Notes: generated by a model not told the origin, from the sequence alone. DNA of 37,351 bases from an uncultured Lachnospiraceae bacterium (GCA_910587305.1 CAJUKV010000033.1:1-37351), one strand, 5' to 3'. Numbered from the stretch's first letter, positions 8,441-16,716 are shown. Numbers and translations are program-made.

Positions 8441-8528
8441 TTCAATCCTCCATTTCCATTCCGGAACCTCTTTACAAGTCAACACCCCGCTGCCAGCAAC
8501 GGGAGCTCAGAGCATTTTCAAAATACTC

Positions 8529-8571
8529 CGGGCGGCGTTTTCTGACGCCTTAGAACTTCTCTTCACACTTA
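8529..8571. repeat. Family B hairpin repeat
   Basis: GGCGGCGTTTTCTGACGCC followed by TTAGAACTTCTCTTCACACTT, the same core and right flank as the copies near 9.7, 9.85 and 24.97 kb. It lies between the radical SAM gene and the CobW gene. The left arm has decayed (CTCCGGGCGG instead of GTTCTTAGGCGG). Confidence 0.75.
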
Positions 8572-8607
8572 TTATAATAACTTCATTTTGAGAAGTCAAA
8601 TAAGAGC

Positions 8608-9495
8608 TTAATTCCTCTCCTTTTCCTGTATCGCTTTCCGTAATGCGTTCAGCACTCTCTTTTTATCCATACTCCATTTTGGGGCAATCAGATTCTTTTT
8701 GTCTCCGTCCCCTGTCATGCGGTGAATGACCATCTTCTCAGGCAGCAAGGCGATACAGTCCGCTACCAAAAGGACATATTCCTCCATGCTCATCACCCTG
8801 AATTTTCCTTTCTGATATTCTTTCTCTAAATCCGTCCCTTTCATTACATGCAGAAGTTGTAATTTTATCCCATCGGCGCCGCTCGTTCCCACATAGGATA
8901 CCGTTTCTTTCATATCCTTATCTGTCTCTCCGGGAAGTCCCAGGATCACATGAACAATCACCTGCACCCCTATCTCTTTTAGCCTTCTTACCGCCTCATC
9001 ATAGACCGGCAGCGAATATCCCCTTCGAATATACTTTGCAGTTTCCTCATGGATTGTCTGCAGTCCTAACTCCACCCACACCGGCTTTCTTTGGTTCATC
9101 TCCCGCAGCAGCGCTATGACCTCTTGGGGAAGACAGTCCGGCCTTGTGGCAATCGATAAGGCCGCAATATCCGGATGGGATATCGCTTCTTCATAAAGTG
9201 TCCTGAGCCTTCTAACCGGCGCATAAGTGTTGGTAAATGCCTGAAAATAGGCAATATACTTTCCGTTTTTTATTTTTTCTTTGACACGCTCTTTTCCCTG
9301 TTCAATCTGAACGGTAATAGAGTCCTGCGCCCTACCGGAAAATTCCCCGGAACCGGCGTCCGAACAGAAAACACATCCCCCTATGCCCAGTGTTCCGTCT
9401 CTGTTCGGACAGGTAAAACCGCCGTTTAATGCAATTTTATATACCTTTTCTCCAAAGGTATCCTGTAAATAATTGTTTAACGAATAGTATTTCAT
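8608..9495 (-). CDS. TIGR01212 family (YhcC-type) radical SAM protein
   Basis: A 295-residue radical SAM enzyme. The [4Fe-4S] cysteines are in NGGFTCPNRDG...GGCVFCS at about residues 25-44, with the wide first spacing typical of the YhcC/Elp3-like branch. Further family motifs are IAYFQAFTNTYAP, SIATRPDCL, WVELGLQT and HVILGLPGET. Members of TIGR01212 are conserved in many bacteria and are thought to act in RNA or protein modification; the reaction is not established. The start codon is ATG at 9495, but a good Shine-Dalgarno is not evident: GGAG lies about 19 bases away. A repeat block sits directly upstream. Confidence 0.92.
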   Translation of the reverse strand: MKYYSLNNYLQDTFGEKVYKIALNGGFTCPNRDGTLGIGGCVFCSDAGSGEFSGRAQDSITVQIEQGKERVKEKIKNGKYIAYFQAFTNTYAPVRRLRTLYEEAISHPDIAALSIATRPDCLPQEVIALLREMNQRKPVWVELGLQTIHEETAKYIRRGYSLPVYDEAVRRLKEIGVQVIVHVILGLPGETDKDMKETVSYVGTSGADGIKLQLLHVMKGTDLEKEYQKGKFRVMSMEEYVLLVADCIALLPEKMVIHRMTGDGDKKNLIAPKWSMDKKRVLNALRKAIQEKERN

Positions 9496-9565
9496 GATAA
9501 TGCTTTATTCTTATCTCCATTGTTGCCGGCAACTCCTGGATTTGACCAGAAGCACAAATTTGTTT

Positions 9566-9872
9566 CTGTTTTCACACTAACCCCATGATTCCGCTCTGCG
9601 GAATCACAAATCCTGATGAAGAATGCCTGTTTTTCAAGGCATTCTTCTAAGTGTGAAGATAGCTTGTTTTGCAAGCTTTAAAAGTTCTTAGGCGGCGTTT
9701 TTTGACGCCTTAGAACTTTTCTTCACACTTCCCGACATGCCGCTTTGCGGCACAAACAATGTGTGAAGAATGACCGTCAGGGCATTCTTCTGAGTGTGAA
9801 GATAGCTTGCTTTGCAAGCTTTAGTTGTTCTTAGGCGGCGTTTTCTGACGCCTTAGAACTTCTCTTCATACT
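9566..9872. repeat. Tandem multi-hairpin cassette (family B, two units)
   Basis: Two consecutive units (about 9566-9725 and 9726-9872), each made of the same four hairpins in order. Hairpin 1 is GATTCCGctctGCGGAATC or ATGCCGCtttGCGGCA. Hairpin 2 is GAAGAATG...CATTCTTC. Hairpin 3 is AGCTTG.tttGCAAGCT. Hairpin 4 is GTTCTTAGGCG...CGCCTTAGAAC. They are joined by GTGTGAAG or its complement CTTCACAC. Loops and outer pairs differ while complementarity is kept, suggesting selection for structure or copying by a structure-dependent mechanism. A third, derived unit lies at 24868-24998, upstream of nagZ. No open reading frame of note is present. Confidence 0.85.
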
Positions 9873-9907
9873 TCTTCCACATGTTGCTGCATTTCATATA
9901 AGTATAC

Positions 9908-9939
9908 AAAAAAAGCTGCATCCTTACAATGCAGTTTTC
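9908..9939. terminator. Bidirectional intrinsic terminator
   Basis: CTGCAT and ATGCAG arms (9916-9921 and 9929-9934) with seven As on the left and TTTTCTCTT on the right. It would act on both strands, most strongly on the minus strand, where the hairpin is followed by a run of Ts. Confidence 0.65.
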
Positions 9940-9963
9940 TCTTGTAATTAATACATTAGTAAC

Positions 9964-10101
9964 TGTTCAGCCCTTGGCTTTATCGTTACGAAATCCGCTA
10001 TTAGAAGCTTGCCTTCAACGAAGATCCGGATTCTCTTGGCATAATTTACGCTTTCTCAGAGTCTTCGCAGTAAATGCGCAGACCTGGCCGAATAGTTGCC
10101 G
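9964..10101. repeat. Family C interspersed repeat, second near-complete copy
   Basis: Same order as the copy at 3167-3300: CAGCCCTTGGCTTTATCGTTAC, then CCGCTATTAGAAG, a decayed central hairpin, TTGGCATAATTTACGCTTTCTCA, GCAGTAAATGCGCA, and GGCCGAATAGTTGCC at the right end. Many substitutions relative to the first copy show it is older or has diverged. Confidence 0.75.
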
Positions 10102-10248
10102 TTGTTTTCTCACTTTGGTATTGTACCCTTGTTAAAAGTAAATTATAATTACAACGACAAATCACTGTTTACCGGAGAAAAAAGCTTACAAATGGCCCGG
10201 GAAAATATGAGCCGGATATCCTATAAGGAATTGTACTGCCTAATATGA
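10096..10248 (+). other. Possible 50-codon ORF or gene remnant
   Basis: An open frame from TTG 10096 to TGA 10248. Its last 25 residues (GEKSLQMARENMSRISYKEL and onward) have protein-like composition, with SD-like CGGAGAA 5' of an internal ATG. It begins inside the family C repeat and ends 30 bp before the HAD gene. It could be a small gene, the 3' stub of a lost gene, or chance. Confidence 0.25.
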
Positions 10249-10278
10249 TTATGATGATTATGGAAAGGATACGTATAA

Positions 10279-10776
10279 ATGAAAACGAAAGTTTTATTTT
10301 TAGATATAGATGGAGTGCTCAATTCTAATTTTTGGAGCAATCGTCACCAAAAGGAAATCAGCGACGGCACATTAATTGATGAAGAAAAAATCAAGCTATT
10401 AGCTTCTATAGTAAAAAAGACAAATTCAACAATAATTCTTCACTCCGGATGGCGCACCTGGTTTGATTCTCAGATAAGACCGCTTCGTGCGGAAGCGGCG
10501 AAGTTGACTCAATTATTAGAAAAGGAAGGGTTACATATAGATGGATTAACGCCGGATCTGACCACAGAAGAAATAAGGGCGACAAAAAAATTCAGTCTGG
10601 TAAAGGCAGACGAAATTCTTTTATGGTTAAAATCACATGATGTTACCGAATGGGCAGTTCTCGACGATCTTGATTTACATAATGTTCAAGTAACACAACA
10701 TCAAGTAAAGCCTGACCCGGCAGTAGGATTGACTGCTCAAGACGTAGAAGAAGCAATTAAAATTCTATTAGGGTAA
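10279..10776 (+). CDS. HAD-like domain protein (HAD_SAK_2 type)
   Basis: A 165-residue single HAD-fold protein. It begins directly with motif I, FLDIDGVLN (7-15). HSGWRTWF at about 55-62 carries the motif II Ser/Thr region, and AVLDDLDLH near residue 135 carries the acidic motif IV. This arrangement matches HAD domains of the Swiss-Army-knife RNA repair group (PF18143), many of which stand alone as unassigned phosphatases. The Shine-Dalgarno is GGAAAGGAT, eight bases before ATG. It is a lone plus-strand gene followed by a hairpin terminator. Composition is more A+T-rich than its neighbours, consistent with (but not proof of) horizontal gain. Confidence 0.85.
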   Translation: MKTKVLFLDIDGVLNSNFWSNRHQKEISDGTLIDEEKIKLLASIVKKTNSTIILHSGWRTWFDSQIRPLRAEAAKLTQLLEKEGLHIDGLTPDLTTEEIRATKKFSLVKADEILLWLKSHDVTEWAVLDDLDLHNVQVTQHQVKPDPAVGLTAQDVEEAIKILLG

Positions 10777-10815
10777 CATGCTATTTATCTATCGTCTCAT
10801 AGTCCGACCAGATCA

Positions 10816-10843
10816 AAGACCCCGCTGCAAGCAACGGGGTCTT
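10816..10843. terminator. Terminator hairpin between convergent genes
   Basis: AAGACCCCG and CGGGGTCTT arms around a ten-base loop. It lies 40 bp after the HAD gene and coincides with the stop codon of the small minus-strand gene, so it may serve both. The T-tract is weak on either side. Confidence 0.6.
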
Positions 10844-11009
10844 AAACTTGCACTAAGGTTTTCCGTTTGGAGTACCATACTTTTAATTCGTTCGGCATTC
10901 CATCCGGTGACAGAACCATATCCCCTGCACCGTTATAGCGTAAAGCGGCGCCGCTGTTTCTAAGGGTCATGCCCTGTCTGTGTTCCATAAATGACACAAA
11001 ACAGGGCAT
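10842..11009 (-). CDS. Small hypothetical protein, 55 residues
   Basis: ATG at 11009 has GAGAGG five bases upstream, and the frame is open to TAA at 10842. The protein begins MPCFVSFMEHRQGM and continues with LRYNGAGDMVLSPDGMPNEL, then KVWYSKRKTLVQV. Composition is protein-like (Gly, Asp, Lys, Tyr and Trp mixed, no low-complexity run), and a terminator hairpin sits at its stop codon. No family is recognised. It lies 38 bp downstream of nagA on the same strand and could be a last, small cistron of the GlcNAc operon or a separate gene. It could also be the 3' remnant of a longer protein. A hairpin with CATGCCCTGT/ACAGGGCATG arms overlaps its first codons and might control translation. Confidence 0.5.
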   Translation of the reverse strand: MPCFVSFMEHRQGMTLRNSGAALRYNGAGDMVLSPDGMPNELKVWYSKRKTLVQV

Positions 11010-11047
11010 GAAAACCTCTCAGGCAGGCTCTAAAGACACCATAAAAG

Positions 11048-12184
11048 CTACAAAAGCTTCCCGCCTAAAATCACCTGCTGCAGTGCCAGTCCGTCCTTTT
11101 TCAGGAGCACTACATCTGCCTTTTTCCCTGCCGAGATACTTCCGTGTTTATCGTATATGCCTACGCATTTCGCCGGATTTACCGCAGCACACTTAACTGC
11201 GGATTCTAGCGGAATTCCCATCTTAAGCACCGCCGTACGCATACAGTCCAAAAGGTTGGTCACCGAACCTGCAATGGTTCCGTCATGAAGAGTGGCCAGG
11301 TTACCCGTAACCTTCACGGCCTGTCCGCCCAACGTATAATCACCGTCCTCAAGGCCCGTCGCCCTCATACTGTCACTGATCAGTATAATACGCCCGTCGC
11401 CGAATATTTTAAATGTAGTTCTGACTGCCGCCGGATGGATATGCACTCCGTCACAGATTAATTCCACTTCCGCACAAGCTTTATCCGCAGCCGCTCCCAC
11501 CGGCCCCGGAGCTCTATGGGTATAAGGATTCATGGCATTGTACAGATGGGTCACATGGTTCGCCCCTTTCTCAAAGGCCTCCATACAAATATCATAATCC
11601 GCACATGTATGCGCCAATGACATCACTGTGCCGCTGTGCCTTTGCGCTATCAGTTCCATTGCGCCTTCCTGCTCCGGCGCAATGGCAAGTAGTTTCACAC
11701 AGCCTCCCGATGCTTCCTGCAGCCGATCAAACATGGCAATATCCGGATTGTGAATAAACGCACCGTTCTGCGCTCCCTTCTTTGCATGGGAGACGAATGG
11801 GCCTTCCATATTAATGCCATGGAAACGGGCGCTCTTTTCTTCCCGCCCTGCTTCCTTAAATTCTTTTGCCGTTTCACAGATTCCGTACAGCGTCTCCTCC
11901 GAAAGCGTCATGGTTGCAGGCACAATATTTGTAACGCCCACAGATGCTTCGTAAGCCGCCATTGCAGCCATTGCTTCCCGTGTTCCGTCGCAGAAATCAT
12001 GCCCCATGCACCCATGGAAATGAATATCCGTCAATCCAGGTATTGCATAGCATCCGGAAGCGTCAATCTCCTGCGGATCGCTGACTTTATCCCTGGAATC
12101 TACAAAACAATCTCCCTCTACATAAATATCCTTGTTCAGGAAAATTCCATCTTCCGTATAAACACTGGCATTTTTTATAACCAT
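11048..12184 (-). CDS. nagA: N-acetylglucosamine-6-phosphate deacetylase
   Basis: Removes acetate from GlcNAc-6-phosphate to give glucosamine-6-phosphate, the step before NagB. The start at 12184 (MVIKNASVYTEDG) has AAGGAGAT eight bases upstream and gives 378 residues, normal for NagA; an upstream in-frame extension through the intercistronic repeat is not credible. Amidohydrolase-fold motifs are visible: GLTDIHFHGCMGHD (metal region), INMEGPF (metal-binding Glu), SLAHTCADYD, NHVTHLYNAM, LICDGVHIHP and ILISDSM with the catalytic Asp. It is the last large cistron of the GlcNAc PTS operon, 178 bp after nagB, a gap filled by repeats. Confidence 0.96.
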   Translation of the reverse strand: MVIKNASVYTEDGIFLNKDIYVEGDCFVDSRDKVSDPQEIDASGCYAIPGLTDIHFHGCMGHDFCDGTREAMAAMAAYEASVGVTNIVPATMTLSEETLYGICETAKEFKEAGREEKSARFHGINMEGPFVSHAKKGAQNGAFIHNPDIAMFDRLQEASGGCVKLLAIAPEQEGAMELIAQRHSGTVMSLAHTCADYDICMEAFEKGANHVTHLYNAMNPYTHRAPGPVGAAADKACAEVELICDGVHIHPAAVRTTFKIFGDGRIILISDSMRATGLEDGDYTLGGQAVKVTGNLATLHDGTIAGSVTNLLDCMRTAVLKMGIPLESAVKCAAVNPAKCVGIYDKHGSISAGKKADVVLLKKDGLALQQVILGGKLL

Positions 12185-12209
12185 AAAGACTATCTCCTTT
12201 TCCTGCCTT

Positions 12210-12360
12210 TCCGGCGTTAATTCCCGCGGACAACAAGCCAAGTGACCTGCCTGAATCCGGCCTTTGGCCGGTTTGGATGTTTGGCCGGCTGCCGCCAGAG
12301 CAAATATCCCGCTTTCCCGGGGCCTTAAAAGTTTCATGCCCCGTTGTTTGCCGCGGGGCC
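12210..12360. repeat. Intercistronic repeat and hairpins between nagB and nagA
   Basis: Contains a family D end (TTCCCGCGGACAACAAGCCAA read on plus, the inverse of GGCTnnTTGTCCGCGGGAA). It also has a CCGGCCTTTGGCCGG hairpin near 12257-12271 and a GCCCCGTTGTTTGCCGCGGGGC hairpin near 12337-12358. No gene is seen. Strong hairpins inside an operon could set mRNA stability or reduce nagA expression relative to nagB. Confidence 0.55.
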
Positions 12361-12362
12361 CT

Positions 12363-13091
12363 TTACTTTAGTTCCGACAACGCAGCCTCGTCCGCCACTA
12401 CTGTCACATCACTATGCAGCTGAAGCACGGAAGCCGGCACTTTCGGAGTAATCGGGCCGAAAAATGCTTCTTTTACAATAGCGGCTTTGTCAGCCCCGCT
12501 GACTACCACCAGTATTTTCTTCGCCTGCATAATGGTTTTGATGCCCATAGTATATGCCTGGCGCGGCACTTCATCTATAGAAGCAAAAAATCTCTGATTT
12601 GCCTTGATCGTAGATTCCGTCAAATCCACGCAATGAGTTTCCGCTTCAAAAATGTCGGATGGCTCATTAAATCCAATATGCCCGTTATGCCCTAATCCAA
12701 GAAGCTGCAAATCTACCCCGCCTACATCCGAAATTACCTTATTATAATCGCTGCATGCCTTACTGCTGTCAGGTTCCGTTCCATCCGGCAGGAAAGTACG
12801 CTCCGGCTTCACATTAACTTTCCCAAACAGATGTTCATGCATAAAATAATAATAACTCTGATCATTTTCCTTGGTAAGACCCTTGTATTCATCCAGATTA
12901 ACTGTTGTAATCCCTGAGAAATCCAGATCTCCTTTATTATACCAGTCCACCAGCTGAGCATATGTTCCAATGGGCGTGGAACCGGTAGCAAGCCCAAGTA
13001 CGCAGTCAGGTTTCATAATAACCTGTGCGGATATTATATTTGCCGCTTTTCTGCTCATGTCGTTGTAGTCTTTTGCTTTGATAATTTTCAT
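12363..13091 (-). CDS. nagB: Glucosamine-6-phosphate deaminase
   Basis: Converts glucosamine-6-phosphate to fructose-6-phosphate and ammonia, feeding glycolysis. It is 242 residues, the same length class as Bacillus NagB and shorter than the allosteric E. coli enzyme. Motifs: LGLATGSTP (phosphate loop), NLDEYKGL with the catalytic Asp, LGLGHNGHIGFNEP with the catalytic His, and TMGIKTIMQAKKILVVVSG. The start at 13091 is chosen for length. An ATG four codons earlier is closer to the GAAAGGAGC but leaves almost no spacer. It is translated between nagE and nagA. Confidence 0.96.
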   Translation of the reverse strand: MKIIKAKDYNDMSRKAANIISAQVIMKPDCVLGLATGSTPIGTYAQLVDWYNKGDLDFSGITTVNLDEYKGLTKENDQSYYYFMHEHLFGKVNVKPERTFLPDGTEPDSSKACSDYNKVISDVGGVDLQLLGLGHNGHIGFNEPSDIFEAETHCVDLTESTIKANQRFFASIDEVPRQAYTMGIKTIMQAKKILVVVSGADKAAIVKEAFFGPITPKVPASVLQLHSDVTVVADEAALSELK

Positions 13092-13129
13092 TTTAATTAC
13101 CATGCTCCTTTCTTGATAAAAATTGTTCA

Positions 13130-13197
13130 TAATACCAACGGACGGAGGCCCTAAGGCCTCCGTCATCTGGCTCGTTGCTCGCCGAACTATAGCCTGC
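13130..13197. repeat. Family D repeat / hairpin between nagE and nagB
   Basis: ACGGAGGCCctaaGGCCTCCGT forms a near-perfect hairpin (13143-13164) and is followed by CATCTGGCTCGTTGCTCGCCGAA. That tail is shared with family D copies at about 32.87, 34.95 and 35.85 kb. It lies inside the operon, so it may act as an mRNA processing or stability element. Confidence 0.6.
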
Positions 13198-14667
13198 TTA
13201 CAACATTTTTTTCATTTCATCAGCTACAAATTGTACCTTCGTACCAACGATAACCTGTACCGCACTCTTGCTCGGTCTCATGACGCCTGCCACGCCTGCC
13301 GACTTAATCTTTTTCTCGTCTACCTGCGTATAATCCTTAATTTCAAGACGAAGCCTTGTAATGCAGTTGTCAAGAGAAACGATATTGGCTTTGCCGCCAA
13401 GACCTTCCAGAATGATAGAAGCTACTTCCGTAAAGTCATTATTGGAAAGAACAGCTTTTTTCTCTGCTTCCAGATCATCATCTTCCCTTCCTGGCGTCTT
13501 GAGATCAAACTTCACGATTGCAAAGCGGAATACCACATAGAATACCGCAAATGCCGCCAAGCCAAGAGGAATGATCAACCATGTTTTCTGAGCTGCCGGA
13601 AGTGATGCGGAGAAAACAAGGTCTGTTGCGCCTGCCGAGAAGCTGAAGCCTGCGCGGAAGCCAAGCAGTGTCGTTACAAAAGTAAAGATACCATATAATA
13701 AAGCATAAATCAAATACAATGCCGGTGCAAGGAACATAAATCCAAATTCAAAAGGTTCTGTTACGCCGCAGACAAATGCGCAGACTGCGGAAGAAGCTAC
13801 TAAACCGATGGCAACTTTCTTTTTGTTATCTTTTGCCGTATGAATCATTGCCAATGCAGCGCCAGGAATACCAAACATCATACAAGGGAAGAAACCTGAC
13901 ATATACATACCAAGGCTCCATGTAACATCCGCGCTGGTGTCCCCTGCCCAGAAGTGCTTCAGATCGCCAAGACCAATCGTATCAAACCAGAATACATTGT
14001 TCAACGCATGATGTAATCCTGTAGGAATTAACAATCTGTTCAGGAAAGCATAAATACCTGCGCCCACTGCATCCAAACTTACGATTCCGTTACCGATTGC
14101 AAGCAGAGCGCCGTAAACGATAGGCCATACAACCAGCAAAATAGCTGCAACAACGATGGAAACTACGCCGGAAATAATCGTTACACAGCGTTTGCCGCTG
14201 AAAAATGACAGCCAATCCGGAAGCTTGGTACCCTTGAATTTATTGTAGCATGTGGAACCGATAATACCGGACAGAATACCGATAAACGGATTCGCAATGG
14301 CTGAAAATGCCAGACTCTTTTCCGCATTCTCTGCTATGGAAGGAAGCAATGTCGTAACAACACCCAGCGAAAGCAGGTTGGTAATCATCAGCCATGCTGC
14401 CAAGGACGCAAGCCCTGCGGTACCGTCATGATCGTCTGCCATTCCGACGCCCACACCAATAACAAACAACAATGCCATATTGTCAATAAGGGCGCCGCCG
14501 GCCTTTACCAGGAAAAATCCCAGCAGATTCACAAATCCGGTAATCTCACCACCCTGCATTGTCTGCTTACAGAGCGCATAACCTAATCCCATCAGTATAC
14601 CGCATATCGGAAGACATGCCACGGGAAGCATCAACGCTTTCCCTAATTTCTGTAAATATTTCATCAT
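13198..14667 (-). CDS. nagE: PTS N-acetylglucosamine-type transporter, EIICB
   Basis: Membrane permease that imports and phosphorylates GlcNAc, releasing GlcNAc-6-phosphate. The 489-residue protein has an EIIC domain of about ten membrane segments (1-390) with NagE/PtsG hallmarks: GGALIDNMALLFVIGVG, RLLIPTGLHHALNNVFWF, MSGFFPCMMFGIPGAALAM, GVTEPFEFGFMFLAP and AGFSFSAGATD. The EIIB domain follows, with the phosphocysteine at about 435 (LDNCITRLRLE). The motif order is closer to NagE than to glucose PtsG, and the nagB/nagA neighbours support GlcNAc. There is no EIIA domain; EIIA is a separate upstream gene. The start has GGGGG about nine bases upstream. Confidence 0.92.
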   Translation of the reverse strand: MMKYLQKLGKALMLPVACLPICGILMGLGYALCKQTMQGGEITGFVNLLGFFLVKAGGALIDNMALLFVIGVGVGMADDHDGTAGLASLAAWLMITNLLSLGVVTTLLPSIAENAEKSLAFSAIANPFIGILSGIIGSTCYNKFKGTKLPDWLSFFSGKRCVTIISGVVSIVVAAILLVVWPIVYGALLAIGNGIVSLDAVGAGIYAFLNRLLIPTGLHHALNNVFWFDTIGLGDLKHFWAGDTSADVTWSLGMYMSGFFPCMMFGIPGAALAMIHTAKDNKKKVAIGLVASSAVCAFVCGVTEPFEFGFMFLAPALYLIYALLYGIFTFVTTLLGFRAGFSFSAGATDLVFSASLPAAQKTWLIIPLGLAAFAVFYVVFRFAIVKFDLKTPGREDDDLEAEKKAVLSNNDFTEVASIILEGLGGKANIVSLDNCITRLRLEIKDYTQVDEKKIKSAGVAGVMRPSKSAVQVIVGTKVQFVADEMKKML

Positions 14668-14721
14668 AAAAGTTTACCCCCTGGTTTTTTCTCTTATTCC
14701 GGTTCCTAACGGAACCGTCCA

Positions 14722-14979
14722 TTACAAATTTTCTTTAAAAAAGTTCAACATTGCCTCACAGGCCGTATCCTCATCCTCCCCTTCTATCTGGCAGGAAATC
14801 TCCATTCCCTGTTTTATGCCAAGGCCCATAAGCTTAATCAGCTTTTTGGCATCCGCGCTTTTTCCATTGCCGTTTATCGTTATCTGGCTCCGGAACTGTG
14901 CCGCCTTTTTCACCAAAAGCCCTGCAGGTCTTGCATGGATTCCCACCGGATCGTTAATAGTAAACTGAAATTCTTTCAC
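14722..14979 (-). CDS. ptsH: HPr-family phosphocarrier lacking Ser46
   Basis: An 85-residue HPr. His15 is in IHARPAG, so it can receive phosphate from Enzyme I and pass it to EIIA. In Bacillus HPr the residue phosphorylated by HPr kinase/phosphorylase is Ser46 in LKSIMGVMSLG; here the aligned stretch is AKKLIKLMGLG and position 46 is Lys. It should therefore still work in sugar transport but not form P-Ser-HPr, the CcpA co-repressor. The gene starts with GTG at 14979 behind GGGGGTGGG. It sits between ptsI and the EIICB gene, 54 bp from the latter. A second general HPr with Ser46 elsewhere in the genome is likely but not visible here. Confidence 0.93.
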   Translation of the reverse strand: MKEFQFTINDPVGIHARPAGLLVKKAAQFRSQITINGNGKSADAKKLIKLMGLGIKQGMEISCQIEGEDEDTACEAMLNFFKENL

Positions 14980-15102
14980 TTACCCACCCCCTGTCGCTAT
15001 TTTTTGTTTGTTTATTAAAATGGCCGGTCCTGCTGCCCTACGGTTTCTTCCCTGCGGATTCACTGTAAGTACATCCACATACCAGGCCTATAAACCAATA
15101 TT

Positions 15103-16716
15103 TTATATATCCCTCACCGCTTTTCGCACTTTCAGAACGGAAGAAGCCGAAACACTGAGTTCATCTACTCCCATGGTCAGGAAAGTTTCCGTCAGATCCG
15201 TATCCGCCGCCAGCTCTCCGCAGATTCCGGCCCAGATTCCCTCCTTATGCGCATTTTTCACTGTCATTTCTATCAGCTTCAAAATCGCGGGATGATGTGT
15301 GTCGCATGTGCTTTCCAGCTTCTGATTCTGTCTGTCTACCGCCAAAGTATATTGTGTCAGATCATTGGTTCCAATGCTGAAAAAATCCACTTCCCTGGCC
15401 AATTCGTCGGAAATCAGCGCAGCTGCCGGAGTTTCTATCATAATGCCCAGCTCCACATCCTTCATAGGGTGTCCTTCCGTAGAAAGCTCCTCTTTTACCT
15501 GATTCACAATCTCTTTGATCCGCCGGACCTCCGCCACAGACACTACCATCGGGAACATAATCGCCGCTCTGCCGTAAGCAGAAGCCCGAAACAGCGCCCT
15601 CAGCTGAGTGATAAATATTTCCGGTCGATCCAGGCAGATACGGATGGCGCGGTATCCCAAAGCAGGATTTTCCTCTTCTTCAAGGGCGAAATAATCTACC
15701 TTTTTATCAGCCCCAATGTCCAAAGTCCTGATAACTACCTTCTTATCTCCCATTTTCTCAAGCACAGCCTTATAGCTTAAAAACTGTTCTTCTTCGGTGG
15801 GGAAGTTCTCCCGTCCAAGATAAAGAAATTCGCTCCTGAACAGACCGATTCCTCCGGCGTCCGCGGCCAAAGCCCCGTCTGCGTCCTCCACCTTCCCAAT
15901 ATTAGCGAAAATGTCGATCCGTCTGCCGTCACTGGTAACATTGTCTTTCCCCTTTAACTGCTCCAGGGCTTCTAAGTCAGCTACCCATTGATTTTTACGG
16001 TGTATCATTTCATCTAACAGTTCCTGGTCCGGTTCCACCAGGAATTCCCCCTGAAATCCGTCCACCACGCCGACTTTGCCGTTCAGTTCTTCCCCGGCCG
16101 CCATCCCTGTATTTACCAGTGCAGGCAAATTCATACTCCTTGCCAGTATGGCCGTATGGGAATTGGACGAACCGCGCACCGTCACAAATGCAAGGATTTT
16201 ATTTTTATCCATTTTCACCGTCTCGCTGGGCGTCAAATCGTCCGCCACCACGATTACCGGCTCATCGGTCAGTATGCCATCTTCGGGCACCCCGGCCAGA
16301 ATCCGTATCACTCTGCGGGAAACATCTTTGATATCGGCCGCCCTTGCCTTCATATATTCGTCGTCCATAGATGCAAACATCTCCGCAAACTGATTCTGGG
16401 CGGTTTCCACGCCATATTCCGCATTAAAACCCTCATCCAGCACCTCATTTACCGCCTCCAGGTAGTCGTCGTCCTCCAGCATCATTTTATGTATGTCAAA
16501 AATCATCGCATGATCTTCGCCTACACGGGCCAATGTCTCTTCGTAAAGTGATGTCAGCTGTGCCTGTGCCGTCTCAACTGCTTTTGCAAACCTTCGCTTC
16601 TCCGCCTCTTTGTCCGAAACTTCCGTCTTAACTACCTGATAATCCTGCTTGTGATACCAGTATATCCGGCCTATTGCGATTCCTTTAAGTACACTTTTCC
16701 CGGTATATTTCTCCAT
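15103..16716 (-). CDS. ptsI: PTS Enzyme I (PEP-protein phosphotransferase)
   Basis: The first phosphoryl carrier of the PTS: takes phosphate from PEP and gives it to HPr His15. It is 537 residues, slightly shorter than the usual 570. The phosphorylated His is at about 187 in GSSNSHTAILAR. The PEP-binding TIM-barrel motifs are GGIGLFRSEFLY, RTLDIGADK, EEENPALGYRAIR, MFPMVVS, GIMIETPAA and DFFSIGTNDLTQY, and the catalytic Cys is in GICGELA. The Shine-Dalgarno AAAAGGAGAA lies nine bases before ATG. It is placed between EIIA and HPr, so the general PTS enzymes are co-expressed with the GlcNAc-specific ones. Confidence 0.97.
   Translation of the reverse strand: MEKYTGKSVLKGIAIGRIYWYHKQDYQVVKTEVSDKEAEKRRFAKAVETAQAQLTSLYEETLARVGEDHAMIFDIHKMMLEDDDYLEAVNEVLDEGFNAEYGVETAQNQFAEMFASMDDEYMKARAADIKDVSRRVIRILAGVPEDGILTDEPVIVVADDLTPSETVKMDKNKILAFVTVRGSSNSHTAILARSMNLPALVNTGMAAGEELNGKVGVVDGFQGEFLVEPDQELLDEMIHRKNQWVADLEALEQLKGKDNVTSDGRRIDIFANIGKVEDADGALAADAGGIGLFRSEFLYLGRENFPTEEEQFLSYKAVLEKMGDKKVVIRTLDIGADKKVDYFALEEEENPALGYRAIRICLDRPEIFITQLRALFRASAYGRAAIMFPMVVSVAEVRRIKEIVNQVKEELSTEGHPMKDVELGIMIETPAAALISDELAREVDFFSIGTNDLTQYTLAVDRQNQKLESTCDTHHPAILKLIEMTVKNAHKEGIWAGICGELAADTDLTETFLTMGVDELSVSASSVLKVRKAVRDI

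Noticed and set aside
12185..12337. 51-residue in-frame N-terminal extension of NagA
   Set aside because: It is derived from repeat and hairpin DNA, has no Shine-Dalgarno, and would precede an otherwise normal NagA start with a strong Shine-Dalgarno.
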